In this document: in pieces, positions 1-9,699 of the stretch
How positions within the stretch are numbered: position 1 is the first letter of the stretch
How the letters are laid out: every line of letters begins with the position of its first letter
Origin: Rehmannia glutinosa
Taxonomy: Eukaryota; Streptophyta; Magnoliopsida; Lamiales; Orobanchaceae
Direction: 5' to 3'
Assembly: GCA_016081115.2 (NCBI GenBank)
Contig: CM071930.1
Location: forward strand, 30,891,641 to 30,955,640
Length of the DNA stretch: 64,000 nucleotides
Position numbers and translations under genes: made by a program
Notes under the pieces: model-generated
What the model was told of the DNA's origin: nothing
Databases searched by the model: none
What the model saw: only the letters and a program-made list of their open reading frames with translations

Positions 1-587
1 CCATTCCAGTCAGCTTCTGGACCTCTTTGATGCTCCTAGGGGACACCATCTGGAGAACCGCTTTAATTTTTTCAGGGTTTGCCTCTATTTCGCGCTCGTT
101 AACGAGGTAACCCAAGAACTTGCCACCTCTAACCCCAAAGGTGCACTTTGCCGGGTTAAGTTTCATTTTGTACTTTCTCAGTACCGCGAAGGACTCCGCT
201 AGGTCGTTCAAGTGATCATTCTCATGTTCGCTTTTTACTAACATATCGTCCACATATACCTCCATGGTTACGCCGATGAGGTCCTTGAACATCATATTGA
301 CGAGTCTCTGGTAGGTGGCTCCCACATTTTTGAGCCCGAAAGGCATAACCTTATAACAGTAGACCCCGGTGTCTGTTACAAACGAGGTCTTTTCTCTATC
401 CTCCTCAGCCATTGATATCTGATGATAACCTTGGTATGCATCCATCATACTTAGCAATGCGCACCCGGCAGTTGAGTCCACCAATAGGTCAATGCGAGGT
501 AGTGGGTACGGGTCTTTAGGACAACGGATAAACGGAGGTCGCGAACCGCATAATCCTACAGCATCTAAAGACGCGCCAGTGGCCACC
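1..587 (-). pseudogene. Ty3/Gypsy (Tat-like) reverse transcriptase fragment
   Basis: Read on the minus strand, this is the front half of a Ty3/Gypsy reverse transcriptase, the enzyme that copies element RNA into DNA. The order of motifs is CPKDPYPLPRIDLLVDSTAG, MMDAYQGYHQI, VMPFGLKNVGATYQRLVN and YVDDMLVKSEHEND, followed by FLGYLVNEREIEANPEKI. The catalytic YVDD pair is kept. The VDSTAG and DMLVKS forms are typical of plant Tat/Athila-type Gypsy elements. The frame is open from about 545 to the window edge. From about 545 to 587 it degrades: a WRV-like start is still visible but out of frame. The element continues below position 1, so RNase H and integrase cannot be seen. I am sure of the family and less sure of the upstream end. 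Confidence 0.9.
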
Positions 588-1379
588 TGTCATAATTGGC
601 CCTAAATGTTTCTTGGGTTGTGAATTTGAGAATTTCAAAATGGGCTTTCTTCATATATTAAGTGGACTTCCAAGGTTGGGCTGGCATGGTATAAACATGC
701 GCGATCTCGAAGACCATGAATAACCTGGGCCTGTCGGGGCGGAACATGGAGCACCCGAGTGACCTTGGGCCCCCAAGCGATCTCCAGATCTCAACCGCAC
801 AGTCACCAAGAACAAAGTGCGTGGCCCAAATTATGACCTCTAGCACGCGTAACAAATGACAAGGTTCACGAAGTAGCTCGCAACCACGAAGTTCCTAAAG
901 AAACGTCCTCAAAGCCCCGAGCAACTACGTGAACCGGGGGAATAATGATAAGACAATGAGATCTTGAGGCTACACAGTGGGGTCTTGAAAAAGGGCCTGG
1001 AGCTCCATATTCGAACCGGACTGGGGGAATGGGCCTAACCCGGAAAGGTGGACCATTGATCTCCCTGACAACATGGTACAACACCACCCTTCAGATGATG
1101 ACACTTGGCGCAAGCACATTCGCCAGGGATATCTATAAATATCATGCTACAGTAACTTGATGGTAACTATTCATTCTGTCACTTTTACTACTTACTTTCA
1201 TATTTACCGTCTCCCTACCCCGTACCTCACGAACCCGATCTGACTTAGGCATCGGAGGGTCTTAGCTGGGACCACCCCCGGCTAGCCTGACGTGTGTTCT
1301 TCTATTTCAGGTCACATAGGAACTCGAACCCGATTACCCGAAAGTCTGCGACCCGGATGTAACTTACTGATCTAAATCA
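588..1379 (+). mobile_element. LTR-like stretch of a Tat-type Gypsy element, boundaries uncertain
   Basis: The stretch begins near TGTCATAATTGGCC and has a TATA-like TATCTATAAATATC at about 1126-1139. About 110 bp further on is CTGACTTAGGCATCGGAGGG with GCTGGGACCACCCCC. The same type of motif (TGAC..AGCGTCGGAGGGGCC) sits in the R/U5 part of the Gypsy LTRs found later at 48505, 52850 and 54055. The likely end is TCTAAATCA. There is no primer-binding site after it and no clear target duplication, so this could be a solo LTR or a fragment. It points the opposite way to the reverse transcriptase next to it. No protein is encoded. Confidence 0.5.
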
Positions 1380-2658
1380 AAGTCTTTTTTCTATTTTCTG
1401 TCCTGGTACTCTTTTCTATTTTAAATACCTTTGTGAATACAAAATCCGAGAAGAACCATATTAAAAGTTCACATAAAAATGCACGGCTTTCCTCGTGAAA
1501 TATGTAAAATACTTGACCTCTGTTTTAGGACCATATTTCTTTGTTAAATGGAGGTTCATGCATTTGGCCTAATGGTCTTTATCTACATGAACACGAGAGA
1601 TGAAAGGGAAATTATACAAAATAGTTACGCATTTTAATGCAATATCATGGAATTATAAATTGTACTTTTCAGATCTTAAACTTCATGGTCAAAACAAACA
1701 TTAGAAAATGGTTCCTCTTTTTCATTTTTTTAAACAGAGTAGAATCATTATTTAAATTGTCGACTCTAGTTGAAGGTGTAAAGAACTAAAAAAATATAAC
1801 TCTCTTTAGAATTAATGACTACATTCACGAAGTTCATTGCATCACAAACATCCCATGATGAAACGGCACGGCATTAAATAAACCTCAAATGTTACATGAA
1901 CAAAATAAATATAAATATATACGTATGATTACACTTACAGAAATAAAAATAAATAAATATAGTTAAATATGTAAAAACTTATTTTCCTGAAAAATTAATG
2001 ATGATAATGTAGAATTTGGAGAGGTGATGTGATGAATGTTATGCGGCAAAAAGGATTGGAATATGAATAAGCATTGACAACAAGTGGGTGCCTGGTAAAG
2101 CATAGGCAATATTAAAACAAAAAACATAGACGAATTGATGGGCTTGAATTCTCATTTGCACTTGATTGATTGATTCTCTAAAAAAAACAATTTTGCATGC
2201 CTATCCCATTTTTTTAAATCATAAAGAACTTATGATAATATAGTACTGGACCAGAAACAAACAATTCACAAAAGTAAATGTCGGTTCTAGAGACGTTATT
2301 TATTTACTGATTATGATTATAAGGATTGACATTAATGAAAATAAAAAAAAAGCAGTAGTAGAGGAAAGGCCTAAAAGAATTGGCCACTGTTGATAACAAT
2401 AGAAGAAACAAAGTGCACATTGCAAGAACGAGTCCAGATATCTTGTCCACATTACTCTTCCACTTCATGTTCCAATGAATTTGATGAATGACATCGTGTA
2501 TAATTATAAATTTATATTGTACACGTCATATTCACCCAATACAATAGAACAAGAAGTGGAGTAAAATTATCGAACATAAAATCTCAATCCTGCTAGAACC
2601 AAAAAAACTTAGTGAAACACCCATTTGATTAGGGTTGGTGACTGAAAAAACATGAATG
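1380..2658. other. AT-rich sequence without recognisable genes
   Basis: I see only short AT-rich stretches, poly-A/T runs and no open frame with protein-like composition. Nothing here looks like an RNA gene or a complete element. Confidence 0.6.
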
Positions 2659-2872
2659 CTCCATTTGGATTATTGGATTTGGAGCTAAGGATTTCAAATT
2701 CATAATAACATTAATCCATTGTGTTTGTTTGGATGAGGTTATTCTACAATAAATTTCGAATGCCTATTTTTGGAGTCATTTTGAAGGATTTCAAATCCAT
2801 CTTATTTGGAGTCATTTGAAATTCTTCTTCCAAATTTGCTCCTCAAATCTAAATCCTCTCATCCAAATGCAA
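2659..2872. repeat. Foldback MITE with CATTTGGAT ends
   Basis: The left end reads CTCCATTTGGATTATTGGAT and the right end, reversed, reads GCATTTGGATGAGAGGAT. The two arms stay alignable for about 45 bp with mismatches. Internal copies of GGATTTCAAAT and GGAGTCATTT add to the foldback structure. No gene is present and no target duplication is clear. It is a short non-autonomous DNA transposon of unknown superfamily. Confidence 0.55.
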
Positions 2873-3227
2873 CCGAAGAGATTTCTTGGTTGATAATCTA
2901 ACAAAGGCAATCGAATAATTTAAAGATTATTGTTAAAAAAAAACATAAAAAACTTATTAACTTTATAATTTGACAGTACAACTTCTTAATAATATCATAA
3001 GAAACAATGTAATAAATTAGTAAAGATGTTCTTTATATTTTAATAATGTACTATTATAGTCTGCCGAACTTTCAAAGACGTGGAAAAAAATAATATCTGC
3101 ATTGATTCTGCATATATGATATCTGGACAAGATCATTCTCATAATAACATTCAGCGTGATGTAAATGATTACTTTGTTGAATTCCATACGACTATGCAAT
3201 TATTCAGGAGTCCGGAGATAAAATATA
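2873..3227. other. AT-rich sequence with a possible Copia gag scrap
   Basis: No gene is visible. At about 3030-3085, the minus strand reads FESSADYNSTLLKY. This resembles FKSVADYNSTLFKI in the Copia gag at about 10080 of this window. The match covers only about 16 codons, so it is either a very old relic or chance. Confidence 0.25.
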
Positions 3228-3615
3228 GAGGAAAATATTTTTTGTCATCCAAACTATTCGAGTTTTTCAACTTTATCACCTAAATTTTTTCTGTGACTTT
3301 AACTCTTAAAGTCCATGAGGTTTTCAATTTGCCTCATCTGACTCACTATTAGCGAAAAATTTAACCAAGAATCCCATCATATGAGCATAACGAGAATCCA
3401 AATTTGCCACCTTAAAAATCCAATACGCATATCATATCATGTGATTAGATTCCAATTGAATTTTTCACCAGAAATGAGCCGGAGATGGCAATTTGAAATA
3501 CACATGGACTTTAAGAGGTAAAATATTCCCCCCCCCCACAAAAAAAAAAAAAGAAAATCGAGTGACATTGTCGAAAAACTTGAATAGTTCAAATGTCAAA
3601 AGTTAATTTCCTCTT
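3228..3615. repeat. Foldback element with about 125-bp inverted arms
   Basis: The left arm (3228-3350) contains CTATTCGAGTTTTTC and CTCTTAAAGTCCATG. The right arm (about 3475-3615), reversed, contains CTATTCAAGTTTTTC and CTCTTAAAGTCCATG in the same order and spacing. The outer edges are GAGGAAA on both sides. A C/A homopolymer run at 3530-3553 lies inside the right arm. No coding capacity. Long arms and a short body suggest a MITE of Mutator or foldback type. Confidence 0.65.
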
Positions 3616-3669
3616 AAATGGACAGAGCTAATTTACAACGTGGAATAAAAAATAGTTTCAAATAGCCTT

Positions 3670-4001
3670 TTCCTTTTAATGATTACGCCCTTAGCTCCAA
3701 TGATCCTTCCGGGGTTCAAGGCTCGCCGTTCTTTGCCGAAACGTTGGTCGATATATGGCGGATGAAGAAGATCAAGATGATGCGAGACAAATTGGAAGTT
3801 TTAAAGGCCAAGTTAGGCGATTCAATCAAGCTCCGATTGTCCATCACTCAAGTGATTCGTCGGAAAAGCTATGAACGCTCCGCAATTGTGTGCGGAGGAT
3901 CCGGGCCAATATTCCACAGATACATCGTCAAACCATCGGAGAGGATAATCAAGCACGCGTCAAAAAACAAACACATGCCAATGTCCTCGAAAATCCTCTA
4001 A
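3670..4001 (+). other. GC-richer relic with two competing short open frames, unknown
   Basis: This stretch is less AT-rich than its surroundings. One frame is open from about 3707 to a TAA at 3999-4001 and gives a Lys/Arg/Ile-rich stretch of about 98 residues with no ATG near its start. A second frame starts at ATG 3755 in a good context (MADEEDQDDARQIGSF) but stops after 39 codons and then continues open after the stop. I do not recognise either product. It may be an exon or retro-copy fragment of a host gene, or part of a degraded element. No introns, partner genes or repeats help to decide. Confidence 0.3.
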
Positions 4002-4694
4002 AATAAACGTCCATCATTTCGATTGAAATTTTAAGTTATTTATTTTGTTTTTTTTATGGTCTTTTTTTCCTATCAAAGGTTTTTCTAAATGGGTTTTACT
4101 TTGATAAGTTTTTAACGAGGCACTCTTTTTTAAAAGTTTCATTCTTGATTGTATGTTATCATTATATTTTCTTTTTTTAATAATATTTTGCATCTATTCA
4201 AAAAAAGAGGGTAAGAATGTTTCCAAAGGTTAATCAATGATGCTGTAAACCACTGGATTTTTTTTTCCTTGATGAATTTAAACCACTCGAATTTTCATTT
4301 TCTCATCTCATTCCTAGCCACTCAAAGCAACACCAAAATTTGGCACTCCAATGGGCGGGCGTGATGCCCAAAAACCCCAACAGTGTTGACTCTCAAGAGG
4401 AAAATTGAAAAGTGAAACACTGTAAACTGGAATCAAAGCCCACTGGGGGCATAAACACGTGACAGCATGTGCAAAACACTCCCATATGCTCACCCATAAT
4501 CATATAGTATTAATATTCTGAAAGATTACAAAAAATGACCCAGTTTTATACCTGGATATCAGAAACGATCGGGGGGTGTTTAAAAAGTTGAGATTTATTT
4601 TTAAATTATCTTCCAAAACATTCATATGATGTAATCTCTAACGGTGTGATCAGAAGCATAAACAACAATGCACAAGCATGCCAAACAGGTAAAT
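4002..4694. other. AT-rich sequence without recognisable genes
   Basis: Poly-T runs and AT-rich sequence. There is a GC-richer patch at about 4350-4470 with no open frame. No repeat ends or RNA gene seen. Confidence 0.55.
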
Positions 4695-5125
4695 GATCCT
4701 CGATTTGTTGAAAGACTTAATTTTGGTCCCATAAGTAGAACACAGTGGCATATTTGGTTATGTAAGTATTCTAGGTAGCAATCTTGGTTTTTAAGTTTTG
4801 ATTTTTGCACAATTTGATCTAATAAGTTTTAATTGTACAGTTTTAGTCCCAAAAGTATGAAATAATGAAATACACCTCCGGGACTAAATTGCATAAAATT
4901 ATAACTTATTAGGCCAAAATTGCACAAAAAAAAATTAAATTTATGGGACTGAAATTGTAACATAGAATACTTATCGGACCAAATATATCACTCCTTTAGA
5001 TTTACAAAACTAAAATTGCGCAAAAATCAAAACTTATGGGACTAAAATTGCTTCATATATTACTTATAGGACCAAATATGTATTCCCCTTATACTCACAG
5101 GACCAAAGTTGCAATTAAACTATTG
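4695..5125. repeat. Foldback repeat built from GGGACTAAAATTGC units
   Basis: The right half (4880-5125) repeats a unit of about 50-70 bp, GGGACTAAAATTGC...ACTTAT.GGACCAAAT, at about 4881, 4947 and 5038. The left half (4700-4855) carries the same unit reversed (AATTTTGGTCCCATAAG, TTTTAGTCCCAAAAG). The whole is therefore a large inverted repeat with internal repetition. No gene. It resembles a non-autonomous DNA transposon; the superfamily is undetermined. Confidence 0.6.
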
Positions 5126-5162
5126 TTGAAATATTAAAATGGAATATATTTATCAGCTCTCT

Positions 5163-5301
5163 GACCACGAGCTTGTAGCTCAAGTGGTATGGCTCACCCT
5201 TTGTAAGAGTGTTGACCAGGTTTCGAACCATGCATCTTTCAGTTTCTTTGAAATTTATCTCCTCCCCTCCAACCACTAATCCCAACTTATTAAAAAATGA
5301 A
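5163..5301 (+). mobile_element. tRNA-derived SINE with 11-bp target duplication
   Basis: A 139-bp insert is flanked by a perfect direct repeat ATCAGCTCTCT (5152-5162 and 5302-5312). Its head carries RNA polymerase III promoter boxes: box A-like TAGCTCAAGTGG at about 5176 and box B-like GGTTTCGAACC at about 5219, spaced as in tRNA genes. The tail is A-rich (TTAAAAAATGA). It lacks a tRNA fold and CCA-ready end, so it is a retroposed SINE copied by a LINE enzyme, not a tRNA gene. The intact duplication suggests a fairly young insertion. I do not assign a named SINE family. Confidence 0.85.
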
Positions 5302-5485
5302 ATCAGCTCTCTCATTGTTAGTAGCCTATGATGTCCCTGGTTTTGTAGATGTTACATTTGGTATATTATATACAATTCATTTCTCCAACCTTTTAGGAAG
5401 TGTGATATTTTTGTAATGCATCCGCATACTAAGCATGACATATGAATAGTATGTACTATGCCAAGTGTATTGCTCTAGGTGCAAC

Positions 5486-6168
5486 CAATGTTTTTAAAAT
5501 CGGACCGACCGGTTTAACTGGGAACCGGTCACGGCACCGGTCTGGTTATAAATGTAACCCGGGTCACAAACAACCCAGTCCCAACCGGAAATACCCGGAA
5601 TAAACCCGGAAACCGCAGCCACTTTTGACCCGGCTGGTTTGTTTTCCTTCATCTCATCCAAATCTTTGGAAGGAAATAAAGAGGATAAATAAAGGGAGTT
5701 GAGTATTTATATGAGTCTAGAAAATAAGGAAACAAAATCATTGCCACTTCTTTTCACGGTTTTAAATTTGCATTCAGTTTTGTCCTCGTTTCTTCATCTG
5801 CGATCCAGCTTTGTTTTTTTTTTTTTTTTTTTTTATATATATATATATTTCTTTGTGTATAACAAGTTTATTTTTCATGTACTTTTTATACAAACAAATT
5901 CTTTTTGTATATCTCTTGTTTTGTTTTCTCATCGGTGACTTGATCAGTTTTAAATTTTAAGTTTGGGGGAGTACGTTGATGTTTATGAATTTTATTAGCA
6001 TTTGTTAGTTTTGTTACCTTGTGTTTATATATCACATGAGTGTGTGTAAATATGTGTATATGCATATGGGTTAATCGGTTTTTAGAAATGGTTTATCTGG
6101 TTGAACCAGTGACCCAGTGAACCAATTATTAGTCTGGTTCAATGTCCAGTCCGGGTTTCGATACATTG
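5486..6168. mobile_element. Non-autonomous hAT-like element, 8-bp duplication
   Basis: The ends form inverted repeats: CAATGTTTTTAAAATCGGAC at the left and CAATGTATCGAAACCCGGAC at the right when reversed. They are flanked by GGTGCAAC (5478-5485) and GGTGCAGC (6169-6176), an 8-bp duplication with one mismatch. Subterminal regions are full of CCGGTT/AACCGG motifs, as in plant hAT MITEs. The middle has a T20 run and a TA microsatellite. A 79-residue frame at 5699-5938 is Phe/Tyr-rich low-complexity sequence from the poly-T tract and not a gene. Confidence 0.75.
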
Positions 6169-6456
6169 GGTGCAGCATCTGCAAAACCGATGTCCCTGAC
6201 TAATTTGGATCCACAGAAATAGCTGAAAGATCTTAGACTCGTGATCACATTCCAATGCTTTTTAAATAGAGATAATTACATAGACTATCATTAAGGTTTA
6301 ACCTAATTACAAAAAAACATGTTATGTTTCAAATATACATATGTCTCATTAATATTTGTTTCTATTTTATAAATTGCACTCTCAGGATGAGTATTTGTTA
6401 GGTAATACAAATTCCCTGGGTCAATCAATATATAATTATTCTAATAATAATTTATT

Positions 6457-6740
6457 GGGCTAAAATGCATACTTAGTCCACTATCTTTGGGGTACTGGCA
6501 CAGTAGACCACTAATTCAGGAGTGTGGCAAATTAAGTACAATAATTTATAATTTATGGCAATTTAAGTCCAAATTATGTTGGAGATTAAGAAAACTTGCC
6601 GGAAAATGGCACGTGACCCCACTAATTTGGGGGTTTTTGAATTTTCCGGTGATTTTTGACACGTTGGCAATAGATACATTAAAATACATGCATAAACCCA
6701 TCCTAGGTGGAAAATATTTTGGAGGGAAAATAATTACACA
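6457..6740 (+). repeat. MULE left terminal inverted repeat
   Basis: It pairs with 8934-9244 in inverse orientation. It runs from GGGCTAAAATGC to GGAGGGAAAATAATTACACA and contains a G-box-like CACGTG at about 6610. The mudrA-like start codon lies about 157 bp downstream, so this repeat probably supplied its promoter. Confidence 0.9.
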
Positions 6741-6896
6741 CATTAATTAATTAATTTGGTACCAAATTAACATAAACCCTAGAAATCAAACCTGTGGAGA
6801 AAAAAAAACAAACCCAACCTTCGATTTCCTCTCTTTCTCTTTCCAAACTTCCGAAAAAACCAAAACCAACAAATTTGAAGGTCTAAACCCAGAGAA

Positions 6897-8055
6897 ATGG
6901 TGCACATTAGGAGCGAACAATACTGGATTTTGCCACCACCTCGATATCGTGAGTTCTCTTTCTAAGTTTCTTTTTTATACAATGTGTTTTGAGAATATGT
7001 TTTAGAAAATGGTCCCCCTTTTCATTTTATCTTGTATTGTTAGTTTTTAAAATGGTCCACCTTTTCATGTTGCGCTTGTCTGGTATTTGTGAAACATGTG
7101 GGGTTGAGTTGTAATATTTTAATGTGCGGTCAAAGAACTGTGGTCCTGGTTTGGTTGACTGAGTTTATTAATGATTTTTTTTTTATTTTTCCACAGACCC
7201 TGATTCGGAATCTATAACAGTAGTCTTGTATTATGGGGGAATTTTTCAAAATGTACCTCATGCAAAGTACATTGGTGGTAGGCAGATAGTGTTTGACTAT
7301 GTAGATGTTAGGAATATAAATATTATAAACTTTGAGTTGTGGGGTAAGAACCATATATGTGAAGGTAGCAATTTTTTTTATGTGTTTGAGGAAAATGGTT
7401 TTAAGTTAGTATGTGAAGATGCAGATTTGTTGAAATCTTTTAAAAAATGTAAAGCTGCCAGGAAATGCATGTATTTGTCCAGATTTTATTACCAGAACAT
7501 GAGTCTAGTGTAGAGGACATTGAGAATGGTGACATTGGGGATAATGATAGTGGTGATAGTGAGGAGGCTGAGAGTGACAATGATAGTGGTGACACTGAGG
7601 AGTACATACAAAATTTCAATATTGCTGATGATGAGAGGGGTGACATTGGTGATAATGAGAGGGGGAACATTGCTGATGATGAGAGGGGTAACATTGCTGT
7701 GGATTCAGATCTAGATGACAATGATTTCAACATGGGGAGTGATAGTGTAGATGATGATGCCCTGTTTGATGAACATGTATATGAAATGGCATCTAGGTGT
7801 GAACATAGTGACATTGCTGAACATGAGAGGGGGAATATTGCTGATGATTCAGATGTAGTGGACAGTGACTTCAACATGGGGAGTGAGAGTGTAGAAGATG
7901 ATGATCTTTTTGATGAACATGTAGATGAAATGGCATCTAGGAGTGAACATACATCTGAGTCCTATGAATCTGAGTTCCTTCAATGTTTCAATCATTTTAG
8001 GTATATAATTTATGGTTCTTGTTATGAAATGGATGTTCTCATTCAGAACGCATAG
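6897..8055 (+). pseudogene. mudrA-like N-terminal fragment (PB1-like domain and acidic linker)
   Basis: Exon 1 starts at ATG 6897 and ends at 6948 before GTGAGT. Exon 2 starts at 7197 after CCACAG and keeps frame. Exon 2 encodes the PB1-like domain found at the N terminus of many plant MULE transposases: VVLYYGG, YIGGRQIVFDYVDV and EDADLLKSFKKCKAARKC are visible. The frame stops at 7513. The continuation is in another frame from about 7465 (FVQILLPEHESSVEDIENGD), so a small insertion or deletion near 7460 broke the gene. The second part is an Asp/Glu/Ser-rich linker with repeated GDI.DNERGNIADDE and FNMGS.SV.DD.LFDEH modules, ending at 8055. The DDE transposase core and SWIM zinc finger are absent. 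Confidence 0.85.
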
Positions 8056-8239
8056 AAACATAGTATTCATAGATGTTCAAAACACAGTAGAAACATTAAT
8101 ACCTACCAAAAAACTAAGATTTCTTACAATAACAGAAGTTTTGAACAAGGTTCATTCCAACATAACTACATAACACCACACCATACCAACATGGGAAATT
8201 GGCATGTTTTCCTAATCAATCTTACATATTACATAAATA

Positions 8240-8828
8240 CTACACCAACAATAGTCTTGCTATAATAAATGAAGTAGTTCCAGCTTCTTTTCCATTCTTC
8301 CCAACAAGCAATAGCATGCATATCCACCCCAAAACAATGCAGAAAACTATCATTCCATAGATCAATCTCCATATCTTTTTGTTGCTATGTTCCAGTGTTT
8401 TCACTTTAGCTTCCATCACATTCATGTTCCTCAACAAACCAGGTATAATTTCTTTGGAACGACGACATATTGGGGGTTCCTCCCAAGAAAAAAAACCTAC
8501 ATCCACCTCTTTAAAAAATACATATCCAACAAAAAGAAATTAAAAAATTAAACTAAAAATTTAGAAAAAGAAAAATCTCAACCAAAATAAACTATAACCA
8601 AATCATAGTCAAAATCATTGAGACACGAATCAAACCTCATAAAGACCGAAAAGAAATAATATACAAAAACTTCAAAATCCGCATACCTAATTAAAACAAT
8701 AATACATAACCTACCTTATAATTAAAACACGAATGTAACCACCTCCCAGGGTTATCTTCAGTCCATGACGTGCACAAGACTGCCCTCGTTCCACAAAAGC
8801 AGTCGATTGAGCTTGTTGTGTGAGACAT
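8240..8828 (-). CDS. GRF-type zinc-finger protein with C-terminal membrane segment, in the mudrB position
   Basis: Two exons give about 126 residues: 8828-8715 (38 codons from ATG) and 8506-8240, with an intron 8714-8507 that has GT and AG ends and keeps frame. Exon 1 carries the GRF zinc-finger core: CFCGTRAVLCTSWTEDNPGR followed by HSCFNYK. Exon 2 begins VDVGFFSWEEPPICRRSKEI and continues IPGLLRNM, as in plant At4g04775-like proteins. A short heptad-like stretch and one hydrophobic segment (LIYGMIVFCIVLGWICMLLL) follow. The last zinc ligand, normally GC before FF, reads DV. An 8-T run there would restore GC in another frame, so a one-base slip is possible. The start lies about 105 bp inside the right terminal repeat, which probably provided the promoter. 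The frame is open although mudrA is dead. The function in transposition is unknown. Confidence 0.78.
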
Positions 8829-8933
8829 TGAAAAGGGTTCTCAAATTTTTTTGCCTAGGGTTCTTGGTGTGAGAATTGGGGGGAAATGGATGTTTTGCAG
8901 GTTAATATCGATTATATTCCCTCCAAATCTGAT

Positions 8934-9244
8934 TGTGTAATTAGTTTCCCTCCAAAGTATTTTCCACATGGATATAAGCTATTATTTTAATGTATTATTT
9001 CCACATAGGATGGGTTGACTTGCCAAGGTGTCAAAAAAGGGCCAGAAAATTCAAAAACCCCCAAATTAGTGGGGTCACGTGGGGGTCACATGCCACTTTC
9101 CGGTGAGATTTCTTAATCTCCGATGTAATTTGGACTTAAATTGCCATAAATTATAAATTGATGTACTTAATTTGCCACACCCCTGAATTAGTGGTCTACT
9201 ATGCCAGTACCCCAAAGATAGTGGACTAAGTATGCATTTTTGAC
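8934..9244 (-). repeat. MULE right terminal inverted repeat
   Basis: Inverse copy of 6457-6740, about 311 bp. The match covers the ACTTAGTCCACTATC end, the CCACTAATTTGGGGG stretch and GGAGGGAAA. It differs by a local rearrangement: the TCACGTGGGGGTCAC segment is partly duplicated, and the CATAGGATGGG and TTAATGTATT blocks are in a different order. It faces the GRF gene. Confidence 0.9.
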
Positions 9245-9363
9245 TAATTTATTGTTGCTTGCTATTTGCGAGAGTAATATAATTCTTCAATTGAATAACG
9301 AATTCAACCAAACCATCGTGCAAGCACCAGTACATATGATATAACAAGTCAAAAACAATAAAG

Positions 9364-9654
9364 TGTTGTGATAATTGTTCAATTATGTGGACTTTAACAT
9401 CAATTGTATAAACTTTAGCAAAAGTAGTGGAGGAAGCATCAATTGTATAGACTTTAGCAAAAGTAGTGGAGGAAATTGCCAAACACATGGTTGAATAGTC
9501 ATACATTTTGCCTATAAATTGTTGAAGTTCGTTGAATGAAAACACACCGAAATACATATATCTCTCTCTTCTACTTTTGCTTATTGTTCTGATTCACATA
9601 TTTCTCAATATATATTTGTATTATCATTATAGAAAATAAAAATTATCTATAACA
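9364..9654 (+). repeat. CopA 5' LTR
   Basis: A 291-bp LTR with TG and CA ends and a TATA-like CCTATAAATTG at about 9510. It contains an internal direct repeat of about 35 bp (ATCAATTGTATARACTTTAGCAAAAGTAGTGGAGGA type). The next bases, CGTTATCAGCACGAG (9655-9669), are at the primer-binding position and resemble the TTATCAGCACGA version seen in many plant Copia elements. Confidence 0.9.
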
Positions 9655-9699
9655 CGTTATCAGCACGAGTTATTGCTCGAGAAAAGGTTTGTATATTTC

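Larger units (their letters stand above)
6457..9244 (+). mobile_element. Mutator-like element (MULE) with two convergent genes
   Basis: A 2,788-bp element is bounded by a perfect 9-bp target duplication TAATTTATT (6448-6456 and 9245-9253), the hallmark length for Mutator. The ends begin GGGCTAAAATGCATACTTAG (left) and GTCAAAAATGCATACTTAG (right, reversed) and continue as roughly 0.3-kb inverted repeats. Inside are a broken mudrA-like gene reading right from the left repeat and a GRF zinc-finger gene reading left from the right repeat. The catalytic transposase part is missing, so the element cannot move itself. The layout matches maize MuDR, where mudrA and mudrB are convergent and driven from the two terminal repeats. 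Confidence 0.93.

Noticed and set aside
5166..5235. Possible functional tRNA gene
   Set aside because: Boxes A and B are present but the arms do not fold as a tRNA, and the unit is flanked by an 11-bp target duplication with an A-rich tail: a SINE.
5699..5938. Phe/Tyr-rich small frame
   Set aside because: Produced by a T20 run and TA repeats inside the hAT-like element.
7440..7877. Ser/Leu-rich 145-codon minus-strand frame in the MULE
   Set aside because: It is the reverse strand of the Asp/Glu/Ser repeat linker of the mudrA-like gene.
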